Below are positions 36,224 to 44,577 of a stretch of DNA of 64,000 bases, piece by piece. This DNA is from Thalassotalea euphylliae (GTDB lineage: Bacteria; Pseudomonadota; Gammaproteobacteria; Enterobacterales; Alteromonadaceae): positions 620,001-684,000 of the forward strand of contig NZ_QUOU01000001.1 of the NCBI RefSeq assembly GCF_003390335.1, given 5' to 3'. A model generated the notes under the pieces. It worked only from the letters and a program-made list of their open reading frames with translations. It was not told the origin of the DNA and did no database searches. Position 1 is the first letter of the stretch, and each line of letters opens with the position of its first letter. A program made the translations under genes and the position numbers.

Positions 36224-39200
36224 TTATTGTGTGATAAGTGCAGATCCTACTGTCCAAGGGGCACCTGCCTCACTCATGGCTTTCTGTAATGCTGGAATTG
36301 TCGTGACTTCCAGCACATTCAAGCGCTTGGTTACCGCGTTAAGGCCTTCAAGTGCATAACCAAATTGCTCGCGATGCTGCTTAGTCGGGCCATAAGACGA
36401 GCGTACTGCTGACATGGCGTAACCTAAACGGCTAGCGATGTTTGCTGGCTTCGCACCTTTGCGATCACGCGATTTTAAACCCGTTAATTCAAGGTTGATG
36501 GCGTTAAGCTCGATTTGAATGTCAGCATATTGCTGCTCTAACGCTGCCATGTTGTTCGGCGTGCGATCAAGGGCAGTGCGAATCGCTTCCATTTTCTTAG
36601 TGATACCTTTAAGTACGGCACTTGCTGCTGATGATTGGCGCTCAGCTGCCACCACATCTTGACCGAATTTAACGATTTCATCTTGTGTATTACCAGTAAT
36701 TGCTGCATCAAAAATCGGTTTAAGGTCAAACGTTACAGGGCTAGCAAGTTGGCTAATTTTACTGCCAACGCGCTGATATAAAGTCGCTGTGTATTTACCC
36801 GGCGCTGCCATTAAGCCTTTGGCAAGTGGGTGCCAAGGCGATTGTTTTTCACCCGTAATAGCCGTGCTTTTAGCGTAGGTCATATCCCAAGTAATACGGT
36901 GTAACCCTTTTGTTGTTTTACCTGCGACGCGGTTAACAAATTGGCCGTTGGCGTTCGTAATTTCAAGGTAAACAGCAGGCTTAGCTTCTTGATTTTCTTT
37001 TTCAATCGCTTCCCAGCTTGGGTATTTAGGATATTTCTTGTCTTTCACCATGCTCTTTTCAGTAGCTTGGCGCTTTTCTTTTGCCGTGAGCAGGCTGTCT
37101 TTTAAGAAGTAGGTTAATGTTGCGCCGTGCGCTGGGTTTTTCGCGGCATAACGATCGTCACCGTCAGTTCTTGCATGATTCGTATCTAACGAGAACCATT
37201 TTACAGGGCGGCTTGGCGCGAATAGCATTGCCGCTTGTTCCATGGCCTTAGCGGTTAAATTACGCAATGGCGCATAGTCATCTAAAATGTAGATACCACG
37301 GCCAAAAGTACCCGCCACTAAGTCGTTTTCACGACGCTGAATTTTCACATCGCGAGTTGAAATCGTTGGTATGCCACCGTTTAGCTCTAACCACTTCTTA
37401 CCACCATCAACCGTGAAGAAAACCCCAAATTCAGTACCGATAAACATCAGATCTTTATTCACGTGATCTTGCACAATGCGCCACACTAAGTGTTTCTCTG
37501 GTAGGTCTTTGGCCAGTGATGTCCACTTCTTACCTAAGTTAGTGGATTTGATTAAGTAAGGCTTAAAATCACCGTATTTATGATTATCAAGCGCTACATA
37601 AACCGTGTTTGGATCGTAAAGATCGGCGCGGATATCGTTTACATAGGCAGTCGCAGGTACGCCGCGCACTTTACCTAGGTCAATTTTCTTCCACGTTTTA
37701 CCACCGTCAGTGGTGACTTGAATTAACCCGTCGTCTGTACCGACCCACAGAATGTTTTCATCCACAGGGCTTTCAGAGAAGTTAGCAATGGTGTGATATT
37801 CCGACATCGCGTAAATATCCCAGCCTGCTTCTACCGACCAAGTACGTCCCATCATCGGGATGTGCATACGATTGCCATTTTTGGTTAAATCACCTGAGAT
37901 TGGTGTCCAGCTATCACCGCGATCGTCAGAGCGCCAAACGCGCTGTGACGCAAAATAAAGGCGCTTTGGATCATGGGCTGAAACATTAATGGGCGCATCC
38001 CAGTTGTAGCGCTCGGCAGGGTCGCCCGGCAGTGGTTGCGGCTTAATGTAAACATTCTCACTTGTTTTCATGTCGCGGCGATTGAGGTTACCTTGTTGCC
38101 ACTGTGAGTAAACAATATTTGGGTTACCGGGTTCAGTCGCTGGCTGATGGCCATCGCCGCCGAGTGTTAAGAACCAATCTTTGTTTTTGATACCCTCTGC
38201 TCGTGCCGTGCGCGAAGGGCCGCCTTGTGTTGAGTTATCTTGCGCGCCAGCGTAAACATTGTAAAAAGGTTCGGCATCGTCAGGAGCCACTTTGTAGAAT
38301 TGGGTTAATGGCAAGTTAGCGATAAAGCGCCAGTGCTCCATGCGATCGTGCGACATGTAAATGCCGCCGTCTGAGCCAATCAAGACAAAATCAGGATCGG
38401 TTGGGTGGAAGGCAAATGCGTGATCGTCAACGTGCTTGCGTTTGGTGCTAATCGGCGTCCAAGTTTTACCGCCATCATCTGACACTTTCGAATAGTTGCT
38501 GGCGATGTAAACGCGGTCAAATTGGTGCTGATCAGTAAAAATTTCTTGGTAGTAGTGCGGGCCTGTACCACCGCCGACTTCGTCAGACATTTTCTCCCAA
38601 CTGGCGCCGCGATTTGCTGAGCGGTAAAAACCACCTTTGCGGTTGTCGGTTTCGATAGTTGCGTAAACCACATCCGGATTCGTTGGCGAAATTGCCATAC
38701 CAATTTTACCCATGTTGCCTTTGGGTAGGCCGGTTTTTAGCTCGGCCCAAGTTTCACCGCCATCGTCTGAGGTGTGGATACCAGAGCCTGGGCCTGTACC
38801 TACGTAAATGGCGACTTTACGCTGACGTGACCAAGTGGCTGCGTAAAGTTTGTCAGGGTTACGTGGGTCGATCAACAGTGAGGTAACACCCGTCCATTCG
38901 TCTTCCGGCGTTAATACTTGCTTCCATGTTTCACCACCGTCAGTGGTTTTATAGAGGCCGCGTTCACCGCCGCCAGTCCACAATGGGCCTTGCACTGCCG
39001 CCCAAACAATATTGGAATTGGTTGGATGAACAATAATGTCGGAAATGCGCTCAGATTTTTTTAAGCCCATGTTTTTCCATGTTTTACCGCCATCGAGCGA
39101 CTTGTAAATACCGTCACCAAAGCTGATATGACGGCCACCGTTGTTTTCACCCGTACCTACCCAAATAATGTCTGAGTTACTCGGATCGATAGTGACATCT

Positions 39201-39499
39201 CCCGTTGAGTAAACCGCTTGCTTGTCGAATATTGGCGTCCAGGTCGTTCCGGCATTAACTGTTTTCCAAATACCACCAGAGCCTACCGCGGTATACCAGG
39301 TTGACGGATTTTTTTGGTCGACGGCAATATCAGCAATACGCCCCGACATATAAGCAGGGCCGATATTGCGCATTTCCATCGCATCAAAAGTTTTACTGGT
39401 AAACAGCGAGCTGTTTTCTGCGTCGCCTGACTTGGCTGAGACGCCAGCGACAGACACCATCAAGGAGGCAGCTATCGCTGCTTTGCGTAGGTTTTTCAT
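36224..39499 (-). CDS. Exported VPS10/BNR-repeat beta-propeller protein
   Basis: The 1091-residue protein has a signal peptide (MKNLRKAAIAASLMVSVAGVSA) and then at least ten Asp-box/BNR-like repeats of the form S-x-D-x-G-x-T-W, e.g. KSLDGGKTW, KTTDGGETW, TSDDGGETW, VTTDGGKTW and FTVDGGKKW. The fold is a sortilin/VPS10-type propeller. The segment from about residue 790 on contains an Ig-like strand region and then long helices (KFGQDVVAAERQ onward). Family members are called glycosyl hydrolases in databases, but activity is not shown here. It lies alone with its own terminator. Confidence 0.85.
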   Translation of the reverse strand: MKNLRKAAIAASLMVSVAGVSAKSGDAENSSLFTSKTFDAMEMRNIGPAYMSGRIADIAVDQKNPSTWYTAVGSGGIWKTVNAGTTWTPIFDKQAVYSTGDVTIDPSNSDIIWVGTGENNGGRHISFGDGIYKSLDGGKTWKNMGLKKSERISDIIVHPTNSNIVWAAVQGPLWTGGGERGLYKTTDGGETWKQVLTPEDEWTGVTSLLIDPRNPDKLYAATWSRQRKVAIYVGTGPGSGIHTSDDGGETWAELKTGLPKGNMGKIGMAISPTNPDVVYATIETDNRKGGFYRSANRGASWEKMSDEVGGGTGPHYYQEIFTDQHQFDRVYIASNYSKVSDDGGKTWTPISTKRKHVDDHAFAFHPTDPDFVLIGSDGGIYMSHDRMEHWRFIANLPLTQFYKVAPDDAEPFYNVYAGAQDNSTQGGPSRTARAEGIKNKDWFLTLGGDGHQPATEPGNPNIVYSQWQQGNLNRRDMKTSENVYIKPQPLPGDPAERYNWDAPINVSAHDPKRLYFASQRVWRSDDRGDSWTPISGDLTKNGNRMHIPMMGRTWSVEAGWDIYAMSEYHTIANFSESPVDENILWVGTDDGLIQVTTDGGKTWKKIDLGKVRGVPATAYVNDIRADLYDPNTVYVALDNHKYGDFKPYLIKSTNLGKKWTSLAKDLPEKHLVWRIVQDHVNKDLMFIGTEFGVFFTVDGGKKWLELNGGIPTISTRDVKIQRRENDLVAGTFGRGIYILDDYAPLRNLTAKAMEQAAMLFAPSRPVKWFSLDTNHARTDGDDRYAAKNPAHGATLTYFLKDSLLTAKEKRQATEKSMVKDKKYPKYPSWEAIEKENQEAKPAVYLEITNANGQFVNRVAGKTTKGLHRITWDMTYAKSTAITGEKQSPWHPLAKGLMAAPGKYTATLYQRVGSKISQLASPVTFDLKPIFDAAITGNTQDEIVKFGQDVVAAERQSSAASAVLKGITKKMEAIRTALDRTPNNMAALEQQYADIQIELNAINLELTGLKSRDRKGAKPANIASRLGYAMSAVRSSYGPTKQHREQFGYALEGLNAVTKRLNVLEVTTIPALQKAMSEAGAPWTVGSALITQ

Positions 39500-40455
39500 G
39501 TTTCACCGAATTTATCGTTATTTTTTGTTACAAAGTAACACTAGTGTGAAATCAATCGCGGTTCAAGCGCAGACGCGGTTAGGTCACAGAAATTTGCGTT
39601 AAGTGGCAGTTTTATAAGCAATACCTTGTTTAATACAGGTAGATAGATATCGTATTTAGATAATTGAAAACTTTTAAGTGTTTGAAAGTAAATGAATAAA
39701 TCATTTCAAAAGTGAACCGTAAGTTGCGCTCTATGAGGTGCTTGTTAGCTTGCATACGACTTCACTCGCGTATCTTAACCGTTCCAACATACCATGCTAT
39801 TGAGGTTTCAAAGTCAGTACTTAACCACTTACCCTTTCTAAGCCAAGATTATGTAAGCCAAGATTATGGTTAGTCTGATTTAGACCTCATAGATTACCGG
39901 GGCAAATGTTCACAGGAACAGCGTTTGAACAACATAAAGCTGAGGGCTTTCAATCAATAACAGCTCGCTCTTGGTTAACTTGGATTGATATTTGACTGCA
40001 AACAATGGCTTGGAAAAGATTTTTAACAAATTGACAAAGACTTAGCGTGTGCTCAAAAAAGCGTCAACTTACTTTACACTTCTGTTTACCTTTGTGTATC
40101 AAAAAATTAACAAGGCTTTAACAATCAGGGGTGTAGAGATTTGGTTCGGACTTTGCTTGAGGTAACCCACTCTGGCTTGATTCACAGCTAGGTGTTGCTG
40201 TGTCAATCAGAAAAAAGTGATGGTGTTGCTATTTAAGCTGTATTGCCACTCATTAACAACTACAAATAACTAACAATAACAAGAATTAAACGAAGGAACC
40301 TCGTATGACTATGAATTATAACAGTCCTTAAATACTTCTCTTCTTAAAAAAACGGCAGTTGTTTTAAACCGTTTTCACGCAGCCCGAGCGCAATGTTTGT
40401 GGTTGTTGACGAACGCAATTCACATAGAAGTTAAAAGCTTCGACAGGAGAAAGCA
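39500..40455. other. Long intergenic region between divergent large exported-protein genes
   Basis: A 956-bp stretch without a long gene separates the divergent propeller and subtilase genes. It is AT-rich. At 40305 there is a nine-codon frame (MTMNYNSP, stop at 40329) behind an AAGGAA site; its stop is 125 bases before the subtilase start. AACGG/CCGTT at about 40351-40373 could form a weak stem. These may be leader elements for the protease gene. Confidence 0.4.
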
Positions 40456-43400
40456 ATGAAGTTTAAAAGCAGGCTAACGGTGAGTTTAGCAGCACTTACT
40501 CTAACCGTCGGTGTTACCTCAAATTATGCATATGCCAACACAACCAGCGCTAGTGATAGTGTTGAGCTGAGTGGGCTAGCAGCTAAAAGTAAAAGCCAAT
40601 CAGGTGTTTATATCGTACAGCTAAAAGGTGCATCCGGCATTACGAAAGCATCTGAACTTGGTGAGTTATTACCCAGTAATCAGTTGGTTGCTAGTTTTGG
40701 CAACCGATACAATCCAACGACACCAAATATCACCCGCTATGTCGCGACCATGAAAGCGAAGCAAGCACAAGTGGCCTCTGATATTGGTAATGTCGATATA
40801 CTTTACAATTATGCGCACACGGTTAATGGTTTTGCGGCGAAATTAGCGCCGGAGCAGGTTAAAGGTTTACGTAATCACCCAGACGTTTTGTCGGTGACTG
40901 AAGATCGCATTGATTCGATTGATACCTCAAATACACCTGCTTTTTTGGGGTTAGTTGACGAAAATAACCAACCGACGCTCGATGTGAAGGGTGAGAATGT
41001 TGTTATTGGGATATTAGATTCAGGTATTTGGCCTGAAAACCCTGCTTTTGCCGAAGACTCGAACATTCCGGAAAGGGCATATGACGCGCCACCTGAAGGC
41101 TGGCAAGGTGAATGTAACGTTGGCTCGGTTGGAACTTTGCTCGATGGTGACAATAATGTTGTGTATTCAGATGAAACGCTTACTAAAGACGAAACCGTTA
41201 CATGTAATAATAAGTTAATAGGTGCGCGCTATTACGGTACAGGTTTCACTGCCAGTGGTGGTATTCCATTCGATCAAGGCGAGTTCGTCTCTGCTCGTGA
41301 TGCCGATGGACACGGTAGCCACACGGCAAGTACAGCCGGCGGTAATGCTGGTGTTCAAGCATCAATAAAAGGTGTTGATATCGGTGTTATTTCGGGTATT
41401 GCACCACGTGCACGTATTGCCGCTTACAAAGTTTGTTGGCCCAGCTCTTGTACCACAGCAGACCGTGTGGCAGCGATTGATCAAGCGGTTGTCGATGGGG
41501 TTGATGTGCTTAATCACTCAATTGGCAACTCCGCGACTATTGGCGGCTTGAGTACAGTAAATATTGCCTCATTGAAAGCGGCTCAAGCCGGCGTGCTATT
41601 TGCTGGCTCCGCGGGTAACGAAGGCACAGATGGCCCAGGCTCAGTGCGCAATATCATGCCTTGGATGGTGACAGTGGGTAATTCCACTTATGATGGTACT
41701 TCAAAGTTAATCGGCAACGAACTTCAATATAACATTGCTGATGCCGCCTCTACCTCGGTATTCTCATTTGTTGGCACAATTAATCCGCCTATTCCTGATG
41801 GCGGGCTGAGCCGTGATCTGCAATTGGTAAATGCTGAGAGTACAGACAATATCTACACAGCGTGTGATCCGTTGACCGTTGACTTGACAGGTAAAATTGC
41901 CTTGATTGCTCGCGGTACTTGTAATTTCACGGACAAATTTAGAAATGCGCAAGCAGCCAATGCAGATGGTATTGTTGTTTACACTGACGATCGTTCGCCA
42001 ATAGAAATGGGCGGTAGTGGCGATACAAGTGATATCCTGATCCCTGGTGTGATGATTAAAAATGCCGATGGTTTGGCATTGTTAGCGGCATTGACTGCTG
42101 AAGTCCCAACACCTGTAACCGTGAATATGACCAATAACGCTATTGACGAAGATTCAGTCGAAGTGGGCAATATCATGAGCTCTTCTTCTTCGATTGGCCC
42201 TAACCCTCAAACCGCAGATATTATTAAACCCGATATAACGGCGCCCGGTTCTCGCATTTTAGCAGCGACCAGCTTTGATCAATTGGGGACAAACTCTGAC
42301 GGCGAAAACTTTGCGTATTTATCAGGTACGTCAATGTCTAGCCCACACATTGCGGGCATGGCGGCATTAGTGATGGAGAAATACCCTGATTGGTCACCTG
42401 CACAAGTGAAATCTGCTTTGATGACAACAGCTTATCAAGGTGTCTTCAAGCCAAATGGCAGCACGCCAGCAGATCCTTTCAACTTCGGTGCAGGACACGC
42501 ATCACCTGTTGATGCCACTGATCCTGGCCTTGTTTATGACACCAACTTCCTAGATTACCTTGGTTTCCTTTGTGGGCAAGATGCAAGTGGCTTAATCCCT
42601 GGTCTATTGGAAGGCGGCGATTGTGATACGATCAGTAGTGATGGTTTTGCCACTGATGCGAGCCAGTTGAACCTACCATCGATAGCCATCGCTGAATTAA
42701 GCAGACCTGAAACCATTACTCGTACCGTTACTGATGCAACTGGCAATGGTGGTAATTATCTCGTTTCTGTTGAGGCTCCTGCGGGTATTGATGTGGTGAT
42801 TACTACCTTTGATAGTGATAACAACCCAACCGATGGCAACACATTAGTTGTGCCTGCCAACGGCAAAGCCAATTACGCACTAACGTTCTCTCGCAGTGAA
42901 AGCTCGGTGGTTGGCGAATGGGTATTTGGTGCTGTTACCTTGACTGGTGAAAATGGTCATGTTGTTCGTAGCCCAATTGCGATCTTGCCTGCTGAAATCG
43001 TCCTGATTGAAGCGCCAGCGGCAGTATCTGTCGACTTAAATAGCCGTGGTCGTGGTTCGTTCCTAGTGAACATGCTTTATTCGGGAGATACAAGCATTGA
43101 TTATGTTGGCTTAACGCCATCTGAGTCCTTCTCTAACACTGCTGATGCTGATGAGCCGTTTACGTTTGGCTCAGTATTCGACAAAGGTTATTACCTGTCA
43201 GTACCCGAAGGCACTAAAGCGTTAAGAGTGCGACTAACTGAAGAAATGGTCAGTGTGCCAGGTTCTGATATTGACCTTTGGTTAATTATCTGTAGAAACG
43301 GTGCATGCGCAGTTGCTGCGACGTCGCAAAACTTTGGTAACGATGAGCAGATTATCGTGATGAACCCTGAGGCGAGAAATAATCCAGCAGAGCTTGATAC

Positions 43401-43656
43401 TTACATCTTGTACATGCGTCCGTTCGATACGGCAGGTGAAGCAAGCGTTGACTACACAGTCAATAGCTGGGTATTAAATCAGGCAGAAAGCTCGACGCGT
43501 ATTCGCGCTTCAACACGTGCTGTCGACGGCCGATTTAACAGAGTTTCCATTACAGGACGAAACTTAGTTGAAGGTAACCTGCATATGGGCGCAGTTACTT
43601 TCTATAACGCTAGTGGTGACGCTCAAGCGACCACGCTAATCGAAGTACAGAACTAA
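40456..43656 (+). CDS. Secreted subtilisin-like serine protease (S8)
   Basis: This 1066-residue protease has a signal peptide ending near YAYAN and an inhibitor I9 propeptide (about 50-155, with YIVQLKG and TVNGFAAKL). The S8 catalytic domain has Asp188 in GILDSGIW, His286 in DGHGSHTAS and Ser626 in SGTSMSSPHIAG. A protease-associated domain is inserted at about 460-570. The C-terminal 350 residues contain Fn-like and beta-sandwich regions, with a Cys pair (LIICRNGACAVAA). It resembles plant-type subtilases of marine Alteromonadales. A hairpin follows and then a PEP-CTERM gene. Confidence 0.93.
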   Translation: MKFKSRLTVSLAALTLTVGVTSNYAYANTTSASDSVELSGLAAKSKSQSGVYIVQLKGASGITKASELGELLPSNQLVASFGNRYNPTTPNITRYVATMKAKQAQVASDIGNVDILYNYAHTVNGFAAKLAPEQVKGLRNHPDVLSVTEDRIDSIDTSNTPAFLGLVDENNQPTLDVKGENVVIGILDSGIWPENPAFAEDSNIPERAYDAPPEGWQGECNVGSVGTLLDGDNNVVYSDETLTKDETVTCNNKLIGARYYGTGFTASGGIPFDQGEFVSARDADGHGSHTASTAGGNAGVQASIKGVDIGVISGIAPRARIAAYKVCWPSSCTTADRVAAIDQAVVDGVDVLNHSIGNSATIGGLSTVNIASLKAAQAGVLFAGSAGNEGTDGPGSVRNIMPWMVTVGNSTYDGTSKLIGNELQYNIADAASTSVFSFVGTINPPIPDGGLSRDLQLVNAESTDNIYTACDPLTVDLTGKIALIARGTCNFTDKFRNAQAANADGIVVYTDDRSPIEMGGSGDTSDILIPGVMIKNADGLALLAALTAEVPTPVTVNMTNNAIDEDSVEVGNIMSSSSSIGPNPQTADIIKPDITAPGSRILAATSFDQLGTNSDGENFAYLSGTSMSSPHIAGMAALVMEKYPDWSPAQVKSALMTTAYQGVFKPNGSTPADPFNFGAGHASPVDATDPGLVYDTNFLDYLGFLCGQDASGLIPGLLEGGDCDTISSDGFATDASQLNLPSIAIAELSRPETITRTVTDATGNGGNYLVSVEAPAGIDVVITTFDSDNNPTDGNTLVVPANGKANYALTFSRSESSVVGEWVFGAVTLTGENGHVVRSPIAILPAEIVLIEAPAAVSVDLNSRGRGSFLVNMLYSGDTSIDYVGLTPSESFSNTADADEPFTFGSVFDKGYYLSVPEGTKALRVRLTEEMVSVPGSDIDLWLIICRNGACAVAATSQNFGNDEQIIVMNPEARNNPAELDTYILYMRPFDTAGEASVDYTVNSWVLNQAESSTRIRASTRAVDGRFNRVSITGRNLVEGNLHMGAVTFYNASGDAQATTLIEVQN

Positions 43657-43669
43657 CAATAACAAATGC

Positions 43670-43690
43670 GCTAGGGCGCAATGCCCTAGC
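43670..43690 (+). promoter_or_regulatory. Hairpin between the subtilase and PEP-CTERM genes
   Basis: GCTAGGGC and GCCCTAGC pair perfectly with a five-base loop, 14 bp after the protease stop. No T run follows, so it may stabilise the upstream message or attenuate rather than end transcription. Confidence 0.55.
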
Positions 43691-43721
43691 TTACATTTAC
43701 AGGTTTATAGGAAGTTAAATG

Positions 43722-44261
43722 ATGAAATCTTTTAAAAAATGGTTAGCAACAACACTTGGTGCGCTAAGTGTGGTTTTTATGTTTTCTCAAACCGCAAACG
43801 CTGCGCTAATTACGCAAGACATATTACTTGATGGTAATCTCTTTGGCGAAATCACCATTGATACAACCGACGGATTTATTGATGGCGACTATTTTGTTAT
43901 CGAATCGTTTAATAGCTTAACACTCTTTGATCCAGATGAAGGAGCGATCACAGCTGTTGATGAATTTGGTATGCCAGATCTGTTTTTATTTACCATTGAA
44001 GTGCTCGTTGACGATGTCTTTGCTGGTATCGAGTTTTTTGAATTCGATATTCTCTCTAGTAACAGTGTCGGGTACGATGGCTTTTTTGATGCGTTTAGCA
44101 CAACCCCGCTACTCGATAACGTGATCAATGTCTCAGCCACTGCTAGTTCACCCTTTGGTCAGCTGTCGTTTGGTCAAGCGTCAGTGGTATCAGAGCCATC
44201 AGTGTTGGTGTTATTTGCGTTAATGTTTGTTGCATTGGTTAATCGTCGCCGACTGCGATAG
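43722..44261 (+). CDS. Small PEP-CTERM protein downstream of the subtilase
   Basis: The 179-residue exported acidic protein has a signal peptide ending in ANA. It ends with VVSEPSVLVLFALMFVALVNRRRLR, a good PEP-CTERM tail with a Glu-Pro motif, hydrophobic helix and basic end. The core is rich in Asp and Phe with FDILSSNSVGYDGFFDAF and similar strands, of no known fold. The start is the second ATG (43722), seven bases after AGGAAG. It lies 65 bp after the protease and is probably co-transcribed. Confidence 0.8.
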   Translation: MKSFKKWLATTLGALSVVFMFSQTANAALITQDILLDGNLFGEITIDTTDGFIDGDYFVIESFNSLTLFDPDEGAITAVDEFGMPDLFLFTIEVLVDDVFAGIEFFEFDILSSNSVGYDGFFDAFSTTPLLDNVINVSATASSPFGQLSFGQASVVSEPSVLVLFALMFVALVNRRRLR

Positions 44262-44359
44262 TTTGCCAAGTGTCGCTTTGTTAGCTGATAAGGACACCCC
44301 TTTTCAATATGAAAAGGCTGCTACAGCGACTTGAGCAGATAGCACAGTGAGGTACTCGT

Positions 44360-44392
44360 AAGGCTTGCTTTTACAGCAAGCCTTATTTTTTG
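44360..44392 (+). terminator. Terminator after the protease/PEP-CTERM pair
   Basis: AAGGCTTGC and GCAAGCCTT form a nine-base stem with a seven-base loop, followed by ATTTTTT. The remainder of 44262-44577 has no gene. Confidence 0.9.
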
Positions 44393-44577
44393 AGCAGTAT
44401 TTCGGTTGTTAGTTCACGGCGCAGATTACCTCAATTGGTATTGGTCGTCGTTGTAATTCCTCTTTACAATTGGTATGACATAAACAAGACGAATAATCAT
44501 TGCCTGAGAATAATTAAAGGCGAGCCAACCAGTAAATCTTCGGCTAGCAAAGGCAACTTATCATAAAAGGTATCTCT

